NCBI GenBank assembly: GCA_007449985.2
Contig: VIIQ02000046.1
Location: forward strand, 248,001 to 312,000
Direction of reading: 5' to 3'
Source of the DNA: Desmodesmus armatus
Lineage: Eukaryota > Chlorophyta > Chlorophyceae > Sphaeropleales > Scenedesmaceae
Length of the DNA stretch: 64,000 nucleotides
Position 1 is the first letter of the stretch, and every line of letters starts with the position of its first letter. This document shows positions 1 through 12,905 of the stretch, piece by piece. The position numbers were made by a program, and so were the translations under genes. The notes under the pieces were generated by a model. It did no database searches. It had not been told where the DNA came from and was given only the letters and a program-made list of their open reading frames with translations.

Positions 1-56
1 GTGAGGTTGCAAAAAAGACATGAGGCACTACAGATGATACCGACAGCAAGGGCCAC

Positions 57-2340
57 TCAGAAGCCTTTGGCACTCCAGATGGTTTGCACTGACACGACTT
101 GCATCACTCCCTTGCGCAAGTGAGTGGGTGTACTGCAATACCTAATGAAAAGATGTGGGAAAACATGTCCCAATAAGGTGATGAAAAAACCACTGCAGAA
201 CTCGTTTGCAGCATGTCCACACAAATGCAAGTCACCAGCCATCAGCACTGTTGAAAACACCAGCCAACAGCACGACGTACCTGCGCTCTGTCTCAGGGTT
301 CTGGAACTGCCTGAATGGCACCAGCCAGCAGGGCATGGAGGTGGCCTGTGACAGCACGCCAAAGCAGTAGAACATGTCTGCAGCGTTGCCACCATCCTGC
401 CCACCCCCCTGCTCGCCCCTGATAGTCCCTGTGCCTACTGCAGGGGCTGCAGACAGAGGGCCACCCCTCCTGCGCAGCCCACCAGCACCAGCAGCACTGC
501 TGCCATGGCCCTGGCCCAGGCCCCATGCAGAGCTGCTGCCCTGGCCACTACCACCAGCCCCATGGTTCGCCGTGCTGCTGCTACGGCCAGGCCCAGCAGT
601 ACCAGCAGAGGCATCTGCTGCAGCAGGTGGTGTGCCGGGGGCCAGGTCTGCATCCCCTGTCATGTGACGCAGCGGCTGCAGCTGCTGCAGCTGCTGCTCC
701 AGCGCATCTCCTGCTGCACTGTCGGGTCCAGGGCTTGACCTGCCTGACTTGTACACTGAGGCAGACTGTGAGGAGACTGTGCAACTGCACTCAGCACCTG
801 CAGGAGCATCGCTGACACCTGAACCTGCAAGAGGAGGTTGCAGCATGGTGTCCAGCACTGCGCTTGTAGACAACACTGCAACCTCCCCATCCTGGGGTGC
901 TGCCGCTGCCGTTCCTGCAGCGTCGGTCAGCCCAAGTTGCTGCAGCTGCTCCTGTGGAACGTCTGCGTCTGGGTCTGGCTGGTGCTGGGCTTGGGCAGTC
1001 AATGCCTGCAGCCGTGCCAGCTGCTGCTGCTGCCAATGCTGCTGCAGCTGCAGCTGCGGGGGCAGGCACTGCAGCAGCACCTGCAGGGTGCTATGCAGCC
1101 CGTGGGCTGTGAGGAACGGCAGCAGCAGCGGCAGTAAAAGGGCGTGCACTGCCTGCAGGAGGTTGCTCATAGCCGAGCTATGCAGCAGCGCCTGCTCAGC
1201 ACCCTCTCCCTCCTCATCCTGCTGCTGCTGGGTCTGCTGCTGAGCATCTGCACTTGCACCTGCGCCTGCACCAGCTGGTGCTGCTGCCACTGCTGCTGAG
1301 CTGTGATGTGCTGAGGGGCTCAAAGGCTGGCTGCTTTCAAAGGCAGAGTGTGCTGCGGAGCCTGCACTTGCTTGTGCTGCTTCTGCACGGACTGCATCTG
1401 CCAGCTGCATGATCAGTAGGATGTCGAGTGAGAGCTGGCTGAAGTGCCTAAACACTGCCTGCTCCACATGCAGCGCGCGTGCAGCGACAGCCGCAGCGTC
1501 CAGCTGCTCCCCCTGCTGCTGGCCCTCTGACTGTACATCCTGGCGCATGGCCGGCAGCAGCAGCTGTTGGACCTCCTGCTGTGCTGGTGCTGGCATTACC
1601 AACAGCGGCATCTCGGCCACGAGGCAGGCGGCAGGGGGGTCTGCCTGGTCGCCTGCTGGGTCTGCCAGCTGCTCTGAGCAGAGGGACACAAAGAGGTGCA
1701 GGGCATCCAGGAGGTAGGCAGATGGCTGTGAGGGAGCGCTGAGATGTATGTTGAGCTGCAGCTCCTGATCCAAGCTATGGCTGTGGCTGCTGACGCTGCG
1801 GCTGCTGCTGGCGGCAGCTGCTGAACTGGTGCCAGCAGCCAGCGCTGATGGCGGTGTTTGTGCTGGTGGCTGGTGTTGCTGCTGGTCTTGCAGCAGCTGC
1901 TGGAAGCTGTACTGATTGTGCAGCAAGACCTGCATCTGCCTGTTCAACAGCACCACCTGCAGGACGGCTGTCTGCACCGGCAGGGGCAGCAGGTGGCAGG
2001 TGGATGCTGTTGCGCCGCCTGTGATGGCTGACACCTGTAGCTGGTGGTCCTGCCGGGGTACAAGCGGCTCATGCTGTGTGGTTTGCTGGGTCAAGCCTGC
2101 GCGTAGCTGCAGCAGCAGTTGGTGATGCTGCAAGTCTGCTGCTGCGTCATTGTGCTGCTGCTGGTGATGGGGGCCGTGATCAGCCAACTCATGGGCTGGC
2201 TGCACCCCATGCTGATTCAAGGGGGTATCTGCATGTGCCCTGAGGCAAGCGGGCTGCACTGCCACAAGCTGCAGGGATGTCAGCAGCACACTGTTGTCCA
2301 GGGAGGAGACTGACTCACACGCACCAGCCTGGGCGTGCAT
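57..2340 (-). CDS. Gln/Ala-rich low-complexity protein, function unknown
   Basis: I do not recognise this gene. One long minus-strand exon (2340 down to 281) is open for about 686 codons from the first ATG; the frame stays open upstream to about 2466, so an earlier exon is possible. The product is dominated by Gln, Ala, Leu and Ser, with hydrophobic Leu-rich stretches (for example around LLLPLLLPFLTAHG) and a Gly/Ser-rich segment before a better-ordered end, CFGVLSQATSMPCWLVPF. The exon stops at a good donor, CGCAG/GTACGT, in phase 2. A phase-matched acceptor (ATTGCAG) at 133-135 opens a 25-codon terminal exon ending at 57. That last exon is weak, and the gene could instead continue beyond the window. 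The Leu-rich patches may be membrane segments. Confidence 0.5.
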
Positions 2341-3524
2341 TCGGCAGGAGCGGTTTCTTTGGTCTTTCGAGCACCAAATCGATCGACTCCCAGCGATGGC
2401 ATAGACAGATGGGTCAGCAATTGACAGTTCAAGCTTTAGCTTCAATCGATCAGAATGCCTGGGCACCCCTAAGCATCGTCAATGTTGTTTGCACGGGCAT
2501 ACCTATCACAGAAACCAACATTTGCTCCGTTCCATCGGGCCACTGTCTCTAAGAATCTTGAGTCAAGATTACATACCCCCCAGGGCGCCCCCCTCAAGAG
2601 ACCCTAGGCTCACCCCACCCCTGCCAAAGTGACAACACCATCACCTACACGTGTGTTGGAGAATCCCTTATCCCAAAATGGACCGTAGGACCCTTGGGTA
2701 CCCTTTTGTCATGGAGACACTGACGATTTGTCGTGGGCACAGCGACACCAGTATGAAGCTGTGACGTTGAGGTGTGGCGCTGGGTGTTACTGGGGGTCGC
2801 CATGTACCACTGCATACACAGACTTTCAAATGCACCACCACCTTGGATGTGTACACATGTGCACGCATGCTCACATTCACAAGACGCGGTGTGGCACCAT
2901 CCTGCTCATGCCAAACCCGCCGGGCCGGCATCTGCGCATGCTGATCAAGAATGTCATGGCATGAAAGCTGCCTTATGAAACAATCAACAGAGCAGTGCTC
3001 CTGTAATGGCACACTGATACCTAAGTACCCTCAACACCCGCTAGCCAGTCAGAGCCTCCTTGCGCTCTGGCTGCTGGCATGTTGTGTGTCGGAGGGTAGG
3101 CCCTACACAGCCTGTGCCTGAGTAAACATCAATGTACCGGCAGGTGCAAGGTACACCTAGAACTGCACAGGCTCAGCAGGGCCAACAGCAGGCGAAACTG
3201 GCTAGCACCTCACCCTGATCCGGGCATATCCTTATGCATAAGACCACCATCATGCAGATGGAGAGCACACGACGGCCCTACTATATTCAGCGTTCAGTGC
3301 GGCACAGCAGCACAATGATAAATACATCAGACTGATAAATACTATCTGAAATGTTATGCATGGACAAGCATCCCTACCACCACCTACCAAACATCTACCC
3401 TAGTAGGCTACCACTGCAACCCTGACAGTCCCACAAATCATCTACACACATTCATTCACAGCAGCAAAAGAAACTGTCTGAGTCTGTCCCACAAGTATCA
3501 AGCAGGTGCTGCGCACCGCAGCAC
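2341..3524. other. Intergenic stretch, no gene seen
   Basis: This lies between two minus-strand genes. No convincing coding exon is visible on either strand. It should hold the 3' UTR of the thrombospondin-repeat gene and the promoter of the Gln-rich gene. On the minus strand a TGTAA motif (2573-2569) is a possible polyadenylation signal, about 950 bases past the stop codon. Confidence 0.5.
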
Positions 3525-6500
3525 TTAGGCGGCCCTGCGTGCCTGCCTCTCAACATCCTCCCTGTACTCCTTCAGGAAGGCCTTGTGCCGCACCCTGCGC
3601 TGCACCAGGATACCAAGAAGCACGAATGCCATACTGCCAAAAATGACGCCCAATACTGCTGACCTGCCCCCCTCCATTGAGCGCGGCGGGGGAACCACTG
3701 CCAACAGGGAGCCGTCATTCACACCAAGCATGCGCTTGGGTGCAATGACGACTGAGGCCACACAGAACCCATTGAGGCGCTTGAAACCCACCGCACAGCT
3801 GCTGCAGTCAGTCCCTGAGTAACCCTTGGTGCAGGCACACTGGCCGACGCTGTTGTAGCACACACCCAGGCCATTGCAGGGTTTTGCATTGCTGTTGAAC
3901 GGGGGACATGAGAGGAAGGGCAGTGTGCAGTCGGTCTGGCAGCTATCTGGGTTGTTTGCTGAGATTCGCTCATTCACCTGGTGCAGCAGGGCCACAGAAG
4001 CACAGCGCAGGCAGCAGGATAGCAGTAAGAACAACAGGTTGTGGCCGTCTGCGAGCTATCCAGGCACACAGCACTGCCTTGGCTACGTGCCTACAGACCA
4101 CATGGCAGGTGCACCTGCCAGTGCAGGGGCGCATGCGACCCAACCACACGACTGGGCAGGCCCCCTATGCTGCTGTTGCTTCGAGCATCACATGAGCACG
4201 CATTATGCCATAGCATGAAGAACAAGGGATGCAGATCAGCCACTGTCTGCGCAGAGGCCTACCCGAAACCCAGCCCTAAAGTATGGTCATGGACGCAAAT
4301 TAGATGATGTCTGTCAACTTGAACTCACCTGGCAGATGCCATCACCACAGGTGCCAGTCCTGACAACAGACAGGACCTGCTTGTAAGTCAGGCGGTTCCT
4401 GCCATCAATGTCCAGCTGGTTGCCAACAAGACCGGTGAGGGCCAGCAGAGCAGTGCCTGTGTCAAGCCCAGTGCCGGAGGAGGGTGCCTTGAGGCTCACA
4501 GACAACCTGATGGAGGCAACCGTGTCCACCACGCCATTGTCACCGGACCCCGCCTGTGTGAGGGCCCGCACACGCACACTGTGCTTCCCAGGAACAGTTA
4601 CTGCTGTGTGTCGCAAGCGCCGCAGGACGCCCCCATTGACTGCAGCACCAGCTGCGCTGCTGCTCTTGCCATCGCTGGCCACCCCTGCTGCCTCCTGAGT
4701 GCTGCCTGTGCCCTGGAGGATATGGCTGGCCCTCTCAAGCTGCCGCTGGAACAACTCCAGGTTGCTGCCGCTTGGCGGCGTCTGCGCTGCGAGGTTTGCG
4801 TGTGTTGCTGGTGCGTCCAGCTGCTCAGGAGCTTGGATGACGGCCACCATTTGCACCGGCATGCTGCCGGTGCTGCCATCAGTGCCCCGGGGCAGGGCTG
4901 CTGTAACAGGAGCCCCGTCACTGCTGTCACCAGTGCTGGAGGGGTCCTGCTGACCGTAGTCGTCCCAGCCCTCGCTCGCACTGATCACCCCCTCTATGCC
5001 TGGCACGTTGTACACAGACATGACCACTGCCACGCGGCCCTTCTCCAACGTCCTGCCCCCAGCAAGGCTGACAGCAGCAGCAATGTCCTCTTGAAGGGCA
5101 GCTCGGAGCCGCCTGTTGGCATTGCTGGCCGGCACCAGGTAGGAGGATGCGGAGGCAGGGGCCACAACTGCGATGAGGTCGGCCTTGAGGTCGCATGTGT
5201 TTGTGCCATTGCACACCCCGCACTCGTCCACCACGTTGTCGCAGCACACGCCGCGTGCGTCCAGCACGCCCTTGCAGCACACTCCCAGAGAGTCCACAAC
5301 CTTGCCGGGTACGTCACCAGGAGGTACGCACCTGCCGCACGCGTCAACACTGCCAGCCTCGCAACACTTGCCCTCAACATCAACCAGAGAGCCTGAAGTC
5401 ACACATCAACACCCACAACAAACATCTCTGCAATTAGCGACAGCCTGTGGATGCACAGCCAGCCAGGAAGACCCTGCATGCGCAAAGTGCTGTGCTTCTT
5501 CTCCATACAGCCTGTGTGGCACGGAACTTTGAGCTGCCTGCACGTGCACCACCCACTCAGTACAGCTGGTACGTACCATGTGGTGTTTGTGTTGGCTGGC
5601 AAAAGCTGTTCAGCAGATCAGTGCACACTCAACCAGCTGCCCTCCTGTCAATGGCTGGTTGTACCCCACAGGAAGGAGCTCACCTGAGCAGCACTTGCCG
5701 TCAGCACTCAATGCATAGCCGCCTGTGCACTCCAGAAGTGTTTGAGTGCAGGTGTGGGGTCATTGAGCAGCCAGGTGGGGACCGAAGGCTCTGGACCCAG
5801 GTCGACTGAAACAAGAATACCTCCGCCGTTGCTGCCACCGCCACTGCTGCTGCTGGTGGTGGTGGGGATGGCGGAGGCAGTGGTGCTGCTACTGTCACTG
5901 CTGTCGCTGCTGCTGTCATATTTGGCATCGGCCCCTGTGCTGTCAACACCAGAGCTTGGGGCTGTTCCAGCAGTGCCAGTGGAGTTGCCTGGGCTGTCGC
6001 CAGCAGCTGCCCCCTGAGCACCACCACCAGCATCACCTCTGATATCCATGTCAAGCCCACTGCTGCCAGTGCTGTCAGGATTGGTTTCGGTTTGCTGTGG
6101 CGCGTTCCCGCTGGACCCTGCTGCTGCTGCTGCATTTGGAACACCTGTGGGGCTGCCACCAGCAACAACGCCGTTGCTGTCTGGGGGGTCCTCTCCAAAA
6201 GCAGGTGTGCCTGCCTGCTGCTGACTGTCTGCCTCCGCAGAGTGGAAGCTCATGTCTTCTGGCTGCGGTTTCTCTATGCCTTTAGGGGGGCTATCTGGTG
6301 CCGGTGCGGTCGGCTCTGGTGCAGGCGATGGCTGCTCCTCCACCCCCAAGCTGGTGACTGTCTCAGGTGCAGCAGGAAGCGGCCTGCTAGGCGGTGCTGC
6401 ACCAGGGCTGCAGTCGATGTCGGCAGGCCTCGTGCACTCCACCTCACCCAGCGGCGTGGGCTTGGCGTCAGCCTCTCGGCCAAGGCAGTTGTTGTTGGTG

Positions 6501-9500
6501 ACCACCTCGCCTGTGCTCATGTCAACACAGTCAAAGCCGCGCCGCTGCAAGTACTGTGGATAGCAGCACACGCAGCATGGAGGATGCAGACAGAATGTGC
6601 ACAGACAGGTTCAGGTCAAGTTGATACACGGATGTCAGACATCACTACTTCAAGTGTCGATTCTTGGGTCAGCCCGCAGGCTGGCAAACCTGCCTTCGCT
6701 GGACAGAATGTGGTTGATTGACTAAAGGCTGCACGCCACAGACTGCCCACAAAGCCGGTGCCTTACCCGCCCACAAGGCTTTGATCCGTCCTCAGGCTTG
6801 CAGTCTGCCAACTCTCTTGCCTTCCAGTAATAGTCGATGCACTTGGGTGTTGCACACGGCTGGGTTGTGTTGTCAGGGGGGCTGGTACACTTGCTGTCGG
6901 CCACTGCCTTCCCTGAGCTGGAAACGATGCAGGACACATTCCGCCCGGCAGTGCCGCCTCCACAGCCCCTGGTGTTGTCGCACAGCCAGTCACCATACGA
7001 CCAAATGTACTGCTCGCACGGTGGCAGGTCATCACATGGCTTCCACAGCCGAAGTGCATCGCTCACAAGCAAGTCTGCACGCAACAGTAATGTGGGGAGC
7101 CAAACATGGTCATGGTATGCTCACTGACAATCGTCAAGTCAAGCAGAGCAAATTCTTGTTATTTCTTCTGCACCTCTGAGCAGCGGCTGATGAGACACGC
7201 GCTGCTGATAATGGCACGCGCCACATTGGCAGCTTGACAGCCTGCATATCCTTCCTGCAGGTGACAGGTGGCGCTGCTGCCACTGCTGCCGTGCAGCGAG
7301 CCCACCTTCAGGAGATGTGTTGCAGTTGTCAAGAGTGCCGATGTAGCCATCCTTGGACACACAGGACGCTGTGCGGGTCTGGCCCCCAAAGCCACATGTG
7401 GCGTTGCATGGGCCCCACTCTCCAAGCTGAATCTCAAACAGGGTGGGCGTGACAGCCTGACAAGGTTGCGTTTGGCAGCTCCTGCAGGCGCAGCATGATC
7501 AGCACCAGAACCGCACAGCATCAACGGCTGAGACAGAGCCACATGCCATCAGTGCCACCAGGAACCTGGGGGTTAGCAGCGTCCTGCCAGGCTGTGGGCA
7601 AGCGTGCTGACATGATATGCAGTACATGCATGAGACATGTACTACCTAGTAGGGGGCACACACCCGAGGTGCAAGCACACATGTGATCATCATGTGCCTG
7701 TGTCGGATTGTTGCACTTAGCAGCCAAAAGTATGGCAGTTGTGCATGCAAGTGAATAGCAGAGAGCTTCATAGATCAGCCAGCATACCTGCTTGTAGACA
7801 GCTGCGGTGATGGGCACATGCTGGCATCAGCCGGGTTGCCAAAGCTGTCCCAGCACGAGACGTCCCGCTGCTGTGCGCCACCCCCACACATCACGCTACA
7901 GTCACTGTACTCCCCAGTGCGCCAGATGTAATTAATGCTGGCAGGTGCGACTGGTTGCGCAATCTTCGTGTTGGTTGTGCGCACAGAGCCCCATGTTGCT
8001 GTAGGCAGGATGAGGTTTGGGTCAGTGCGCAGTGTGGCTGCAAAGAACTCCTGCAGCTGGTTCGAGCCTGACAAAAGGAAGGCCGTGGCACAGGGCACCC
8101 ACAAGCCATTACTGGCTAGCGCTTGCGTGATGACAGTTGTATTGGTGATCACCGAGTTAGGGGAGGGCGCCAGGAAGGCGTTGATGGCGGCGGAGAGGGC
8201 AACCTGCACACAACAAGCCACAGCAGACTGCGTCATTGCAGGATATCTGGTGTGCTGAGATGCTGCTGCCACGAGCTGGTGCAGAACGCCACTGCAGTCC
8301 AGCACTGCAAGGTGCTCTGTGCTGCCAGGCGCCTGCTAGCCTGTCAAACCTGCCCCTCCAGCCACAAGAGCCTGCCAAAATGTTTTGCCCCTAACAAGAA
8401 TGCCACACTGGCCGTGCCACTGTGTGGAATGGCGTGTGCATCCACGTGTGCTGACGGGCTGACAGGTGTGCTGACAGGTGTGCTGGCAATGCAGGCATGC
8501 TGGCAAGAGGGTGCTCTGGCATGCAGTGAACAGAATGGTGTCAAGCTACCACCACACAGCTTTTACGCACCTGCTCACTGCGGCCCAGCCCTTCTGACGA
8601 GTCGGCAAATTTTCGCAACGACAGCGTGAAGAAGACAGTAGGGTACCTGAAGACTGGGGGGTAGGAGTATGGCGGTGGGTCCACAGGAGCTCCAACAACT
8701 TCTGCGTTGCACAACACAGCAGGACATGCACAACATATTGACAGTGGGGTAAAGTATGGGCAACGACTCCTGTAAGTGCTTGTGCTGAATAAGCCCAGAT
8801 GTTTCCACAGGCTGGCTGCGCCTGTGCGGCTCTGCATGGTTGGGTAGTGTACCATCCTGCATGCCAGGCATGCAGGAGCTTCAACATGCTGCATGCTGGA
8901 TTGTAAGTGCACCTGCCAAGTGCAGCACCTGCAGGACAGGCACACTTGAAGCGCAGGACAAGTCAACATGCATGTGTCAGGGCAGGTTGCCTGCTGCACA
9001 CAATCTGCACCAGCCCTCAGCACGGCGTGTGTGCTGGGCATGCCAGCACCACATGCATACCTGCATCTGCGGTGCCTTCAGCATCCAGAGGCAACTTGCC
9101 ACTCGTGTTGAACAGGCCGTAGAGCAGGCCAGAAGCCCAGCTTCCTCCACCACTGGGGAGGTGTTGGTCATACCACGGGTTCTGTGGCTTGCCAACTGCT
9201 GCATCTGTGCTGGTGTCATCTGCACCTGAGCTGCTTGTGATCTGGGCGGTGCTGCTGCTGCTGTCTGTGCTGCCGCTGTCTGTGCTGTTGGTGCTGCTTC
9301 CAGTGACATTGCTGCTTGGCAGGCTGGTGTCTGCTGTCAAGCGTCTGCTGAGTGCAACAGCAGGCGACAGCAGATGCCTGCGTGTGCTGGACGTCGTGCT
9401 GGGCCGTGTGCTGACATGACCCCAGCCTGCAGGAGCTGGTGCCCACGGTAGACGTTGCACGATGTTGCTGCTGCTGATGCTCTGTGCTGAGGTCCACAGG

Positions 9501-9790
9501 TGTTTGGCTGGCTTGGCACGCCATGGCTCCTGTAGCTGCTTGCGATCCTGCAGGAATGGCACAGCAGGGCATCAGCGGGCACTCATCCAGCTGCAACGTG
9601 TCAAAAGTACATGTGTGCTTGCAACCTGTAGTGGCCTGACCTCCTTTGTGCCTGGAGCTTGGGCTGCAGCGCTGAAGACTAGCAGCAACAGTGTCAGCAG
9701 ATGCAGCAGTGCAGTTGAGGCTCCAGCTGCTTGACGTGGTCCTATAGCTGGATCACAGTACGTTCCAGTGTAATGGTTTGATTTTCGCAT
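3525..9790 (-). CDS. Secreted/surface protein with TSP1 repeats, Cys-rich modules, EGF-like domain and one TM helix
   Basis: Minus-strand multi-exon gene, about 1,370 residues. Exons: 9790-9626, 9547-9061, 8701-8571, 8203-7788, about 7481-7165, 7074-6767, 6553 to about 5800, 5722-5684, 5392-4329, 3977-3525. Phases agree for exons 1-4 and for 8-10; the ends of exons 5 and 7 are unresolved. The first exon encodes a signal peptide (LLHLLTLLLLVFSAAAQA). Three thrombospondin type-1 repeats follow (EYSDCSVMCGGGAQQRDVSC; GEWGPCNATCGFGGQTRTAS; WSYGDW..CGGGTAGRNVSC), then a Pro/Ser/Gly-rich spacer and a run of Cys-rich units (ADGKCC, VEGKCC, SLGVCC, ARGVCC, DECGVCNG). A CGDGICQ..CQTDC module, an EGF-like domain (CNGLGVCYNSVGQCACTKGY), a TM helix near residue 1,300 and a short basic cytoplasmic tail complete it. 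The architecture suggests a cell-surface or matrix-binding protein. The role is inferred. Confidence 0.8.
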
Positions 9791-12700
9791 GCTTCTGGGC
9801 CCATCAGCCTCTTTGACAGATGCAGTACAGAGAGAAACTCAAATTTGGACAATCGACATCATGGAAGTCGCTGTGCTACTTGAATCCTGTAGCCTCTCCC
9901 GATTGCTTGTCGTTTTGTGTTCGGCTCAGGTGTCATCGCCCAAATTAGTCAGCAACTGCTGCACAGGGTTGGAGCACGATGACAGAGCTGAGCAGCTTGA
10001 CCGACTCCGAAAAGGCGCTTCCTATGTGTCTCAATCTATGAGTCCTCAACGTGTAACTGTGATCAGAGAACCTACCTTCACACTGTTGTACCGCTGTACT
10101 GCGCAGCTGCTGATCATGAGGTGGCTGCTGCACCTACGTCAGATATCATGACTTTCTCGCCATACATCAACACCTTCACAGCACATTCGAGTCACCCCTG
10201 AGTCGGTGACAGCTTTGGGCCAGCCTTCAGGGGGAGATGGGGTTGGTTGCTGGCATGCCATGCCAGCATGATGGTGGGAAATCCACTGGTGGATTTCGAG
10301 TAATGTGGGACAGTGACAAAGTTGGTGCAACCAGCAGTGGCCCACAGTGGTTTAACTTGGGTCACAGCTGTTACACTTTCCACTGCAAAGTGGTTGTTGT
10401 TGTTGTGCGGCAAGTGATGCACAAAGAAAAGCAAAAGCACGAAGGCATTCAGCAATTGCTTCGTGCGCACAGGGTGCTGAGACATTGCTTGTTTCCCACC
10501 CACCCTTCCCTTATACCCAAGGCATCTCTCCCCCGTTGGGGGGAGGTGGCACTGCAGGGGACCTGCAGTGCGGTTGGGCTTTGTGCAGCGAGGGGCCTTC
10601 AGTGCATGCCACCAGCCTGCCTGTTAGCACACACATGTCCACAGGCAGCTGAGGCCCCTTGCACAACTTCCCCCTGGATTTGGACTGTTTGAGACAGTGC
10701 CCGGAACCGGGGAGGTAGCGTGATTTCCTGTGGAGACACTGGGAACACACAAGATGGTAACACAATGTAGCTAGCACTGGGGTCCCCCACCGCCACCCCA
10801 GGCAACAAAAGCCTAACAAAGCAACCTCACAGTACAATAGAAGGCGTCCAGTCCAAAGCTGCGAGTCCAGCATTTGGACTGTTTGTATGTGGGTGTACAA
10901 GCGTAACATGTTACATGAGTGCTCCTGCATGCGCATGACTTTGATGGAGAGGAGCAGAACCAGCATGCATGTGACTGCAACTAGCCATTGATTGCATTAC
11001 ATCCACCAACCCACGCAGTAACACATTGAGTGTCACTGTCGTGCCACGCTTGCACCATGCCATGCCGTCCGTTTCTGACAGCACTGGACCAAGCTTAGTT
11101 GCGTGTGATTGCAGTGGAACTGTCCTGAAGACACCATGTGGCACATATGTATCTGTTGCCATGAGCTGTCTTGAAGCTGCCGTGCACCTGCTGCAGGAGA
11201 GACACAGGTACTCCAGAAATATAATTCACACCACACTGGCTCACACCGCATCTGCGGGGGCATCACGTTACACGACGAAAAGAGAAAGCCAGACCCCCAC
11301 TGCACGTCAAACCTCAAAGCACTTCCATACTCCCCAGCACTTGCAAATATGCCTCAGAAACTCCAATGTAGAGTGGTGATAGTATTGTACACAATCGTCA
11401 GCAAGATATACGCAGCAGTCAATTGAATATCAGGCGGGGCCTTCAGCAAGATCCATCCATGGCACACAAAGAAAGGCAAAGTACACACAATCGCAGATTT
11501 GTACAGCACAAGCACAAAGCACACCTCACGCCAGGTACATGTGTGTGGATGCGCTGGCCAATCCTCAGGCCATGGCCACACAGCATCAGCAGCTGGCCAG
11601 GCATATACACATTGCCTTGTTGCATCACTCGGGTGTGCGGCAATCAACCCACCGCCCCTGAACGACGGACAACATTAAGCCCTGACATACATACAGAAGC
11701 ATCCCCAACACAGAGTGCTGGGGTGCTGTCCACTCCGTGTATCCCCTCCGTCAGGCATAACCAACTGCGCAAAAGAACACAAACTAAGCAAGACAAGTAT
11801 CCAGCACCCAACTGATGATCAAAGCAACACAACCCTTTGACAGCACGGCACCGCCCACACCATAGGAGCAGCAACAAGATGCACGGCCCACGACCACAGC
11901 ACATACACCAACCGCAACCTCAGCCACGCAGGCCTTGGTATGTCGCTGTTGCCAGCCATGCACTGGCATGCGCTGTGCCCCAAGCAACTCTTCCACGACA
12001 GCTGCAACACCACCAGCTGAGCTGATTCAACAACCGTTGCAGAGCCACGCGGGCTCAATAGGCACATGCACCCAGTGCCTGACCATGCATGGTTGTGGTT
12101 CTGCTGCCCAACCCCAGCAGACTCTCTCTCTCCGGCAACCAACTCTCAGACTGTGCAGCACGCATTGCGCGGTGACCGTGAGATATGAAACTTAGTATCA
12201 CCAGACAGGGCGCGTGACGACTTCCCGCCTCTCAAGCTGTTGTGCCATGCATGTCTGATGCCGGCACTGCAGCACATCCCTAATACAAAAGTCAGCCACA
12301 CCCTGTACATGTCAACTGTGCACGAGCATCCACCAGATATTGCATACCTTCACCTCGCCAGGCCACATGCCACACAGCCTTTCATAACCCTGTTTGAACC
12401 AGGTGCTGTGCTGTCAGAGCACACCAAAGTACCAGACTGCCGAAGCAGTGTGCCCACCCTTGCAGCAGAAACAGTTGCAGGCCATGTCTGCCTTGCGCAT
12501 GGGTACAGTCAACGTCCCACTGATTTTGACCAACTGCAATCTGCAGTGACTGCCAACTGCCATGCAACCGGCAGCCACCTTGTCCATAAGTACACATGTC
12601 AAGCCTCATGCTTTTGATACCATCATATCCAGATGCTGCCTCACCATTGTTCTTAGGGGTGGCCCGGAGGCAATCGACACCCACAAAACAGCATGCAGCT

Positions 12701-12905
12701 GTGCACCAACACACTGTTGCCACAAGAAGTATTGCACAGAACCACGCGCCATCACGACAAAGGGCCAACACCAGCAACTGCACAGCGACAGTAATCACTC
12801 ACCACCCGGCAACGCTCCCCACCACGACAGTCAGCACACAGGAAGCTTGACTGCCAGACCACCCAAGCAAACCACCTCATCCATACCGACCAGCAGCAGC
12901 TGAGT
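9791..12905. other. Long intergenic/3'-UTR stretch
   Basis: About 3.1 kb with only short, non-protein-like open frames. It should contain the promoter of the TSP1 gene and the 3' UTR of the CBM20 gene. Possible minus-strand TGTAA signals read as TTACA on the plus strand near 11272, 10995, 10910 and 10369. Small palindromes occur near 10249-10269 (TGCTGGCATG, one base, then CATGCCAGCA) and 10280-10297 (AAATCCAC TG GTGGATTT). A segment near 10733-10765 recurs, slightly diverged, near 23985-24017. Confidence 0.5.
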
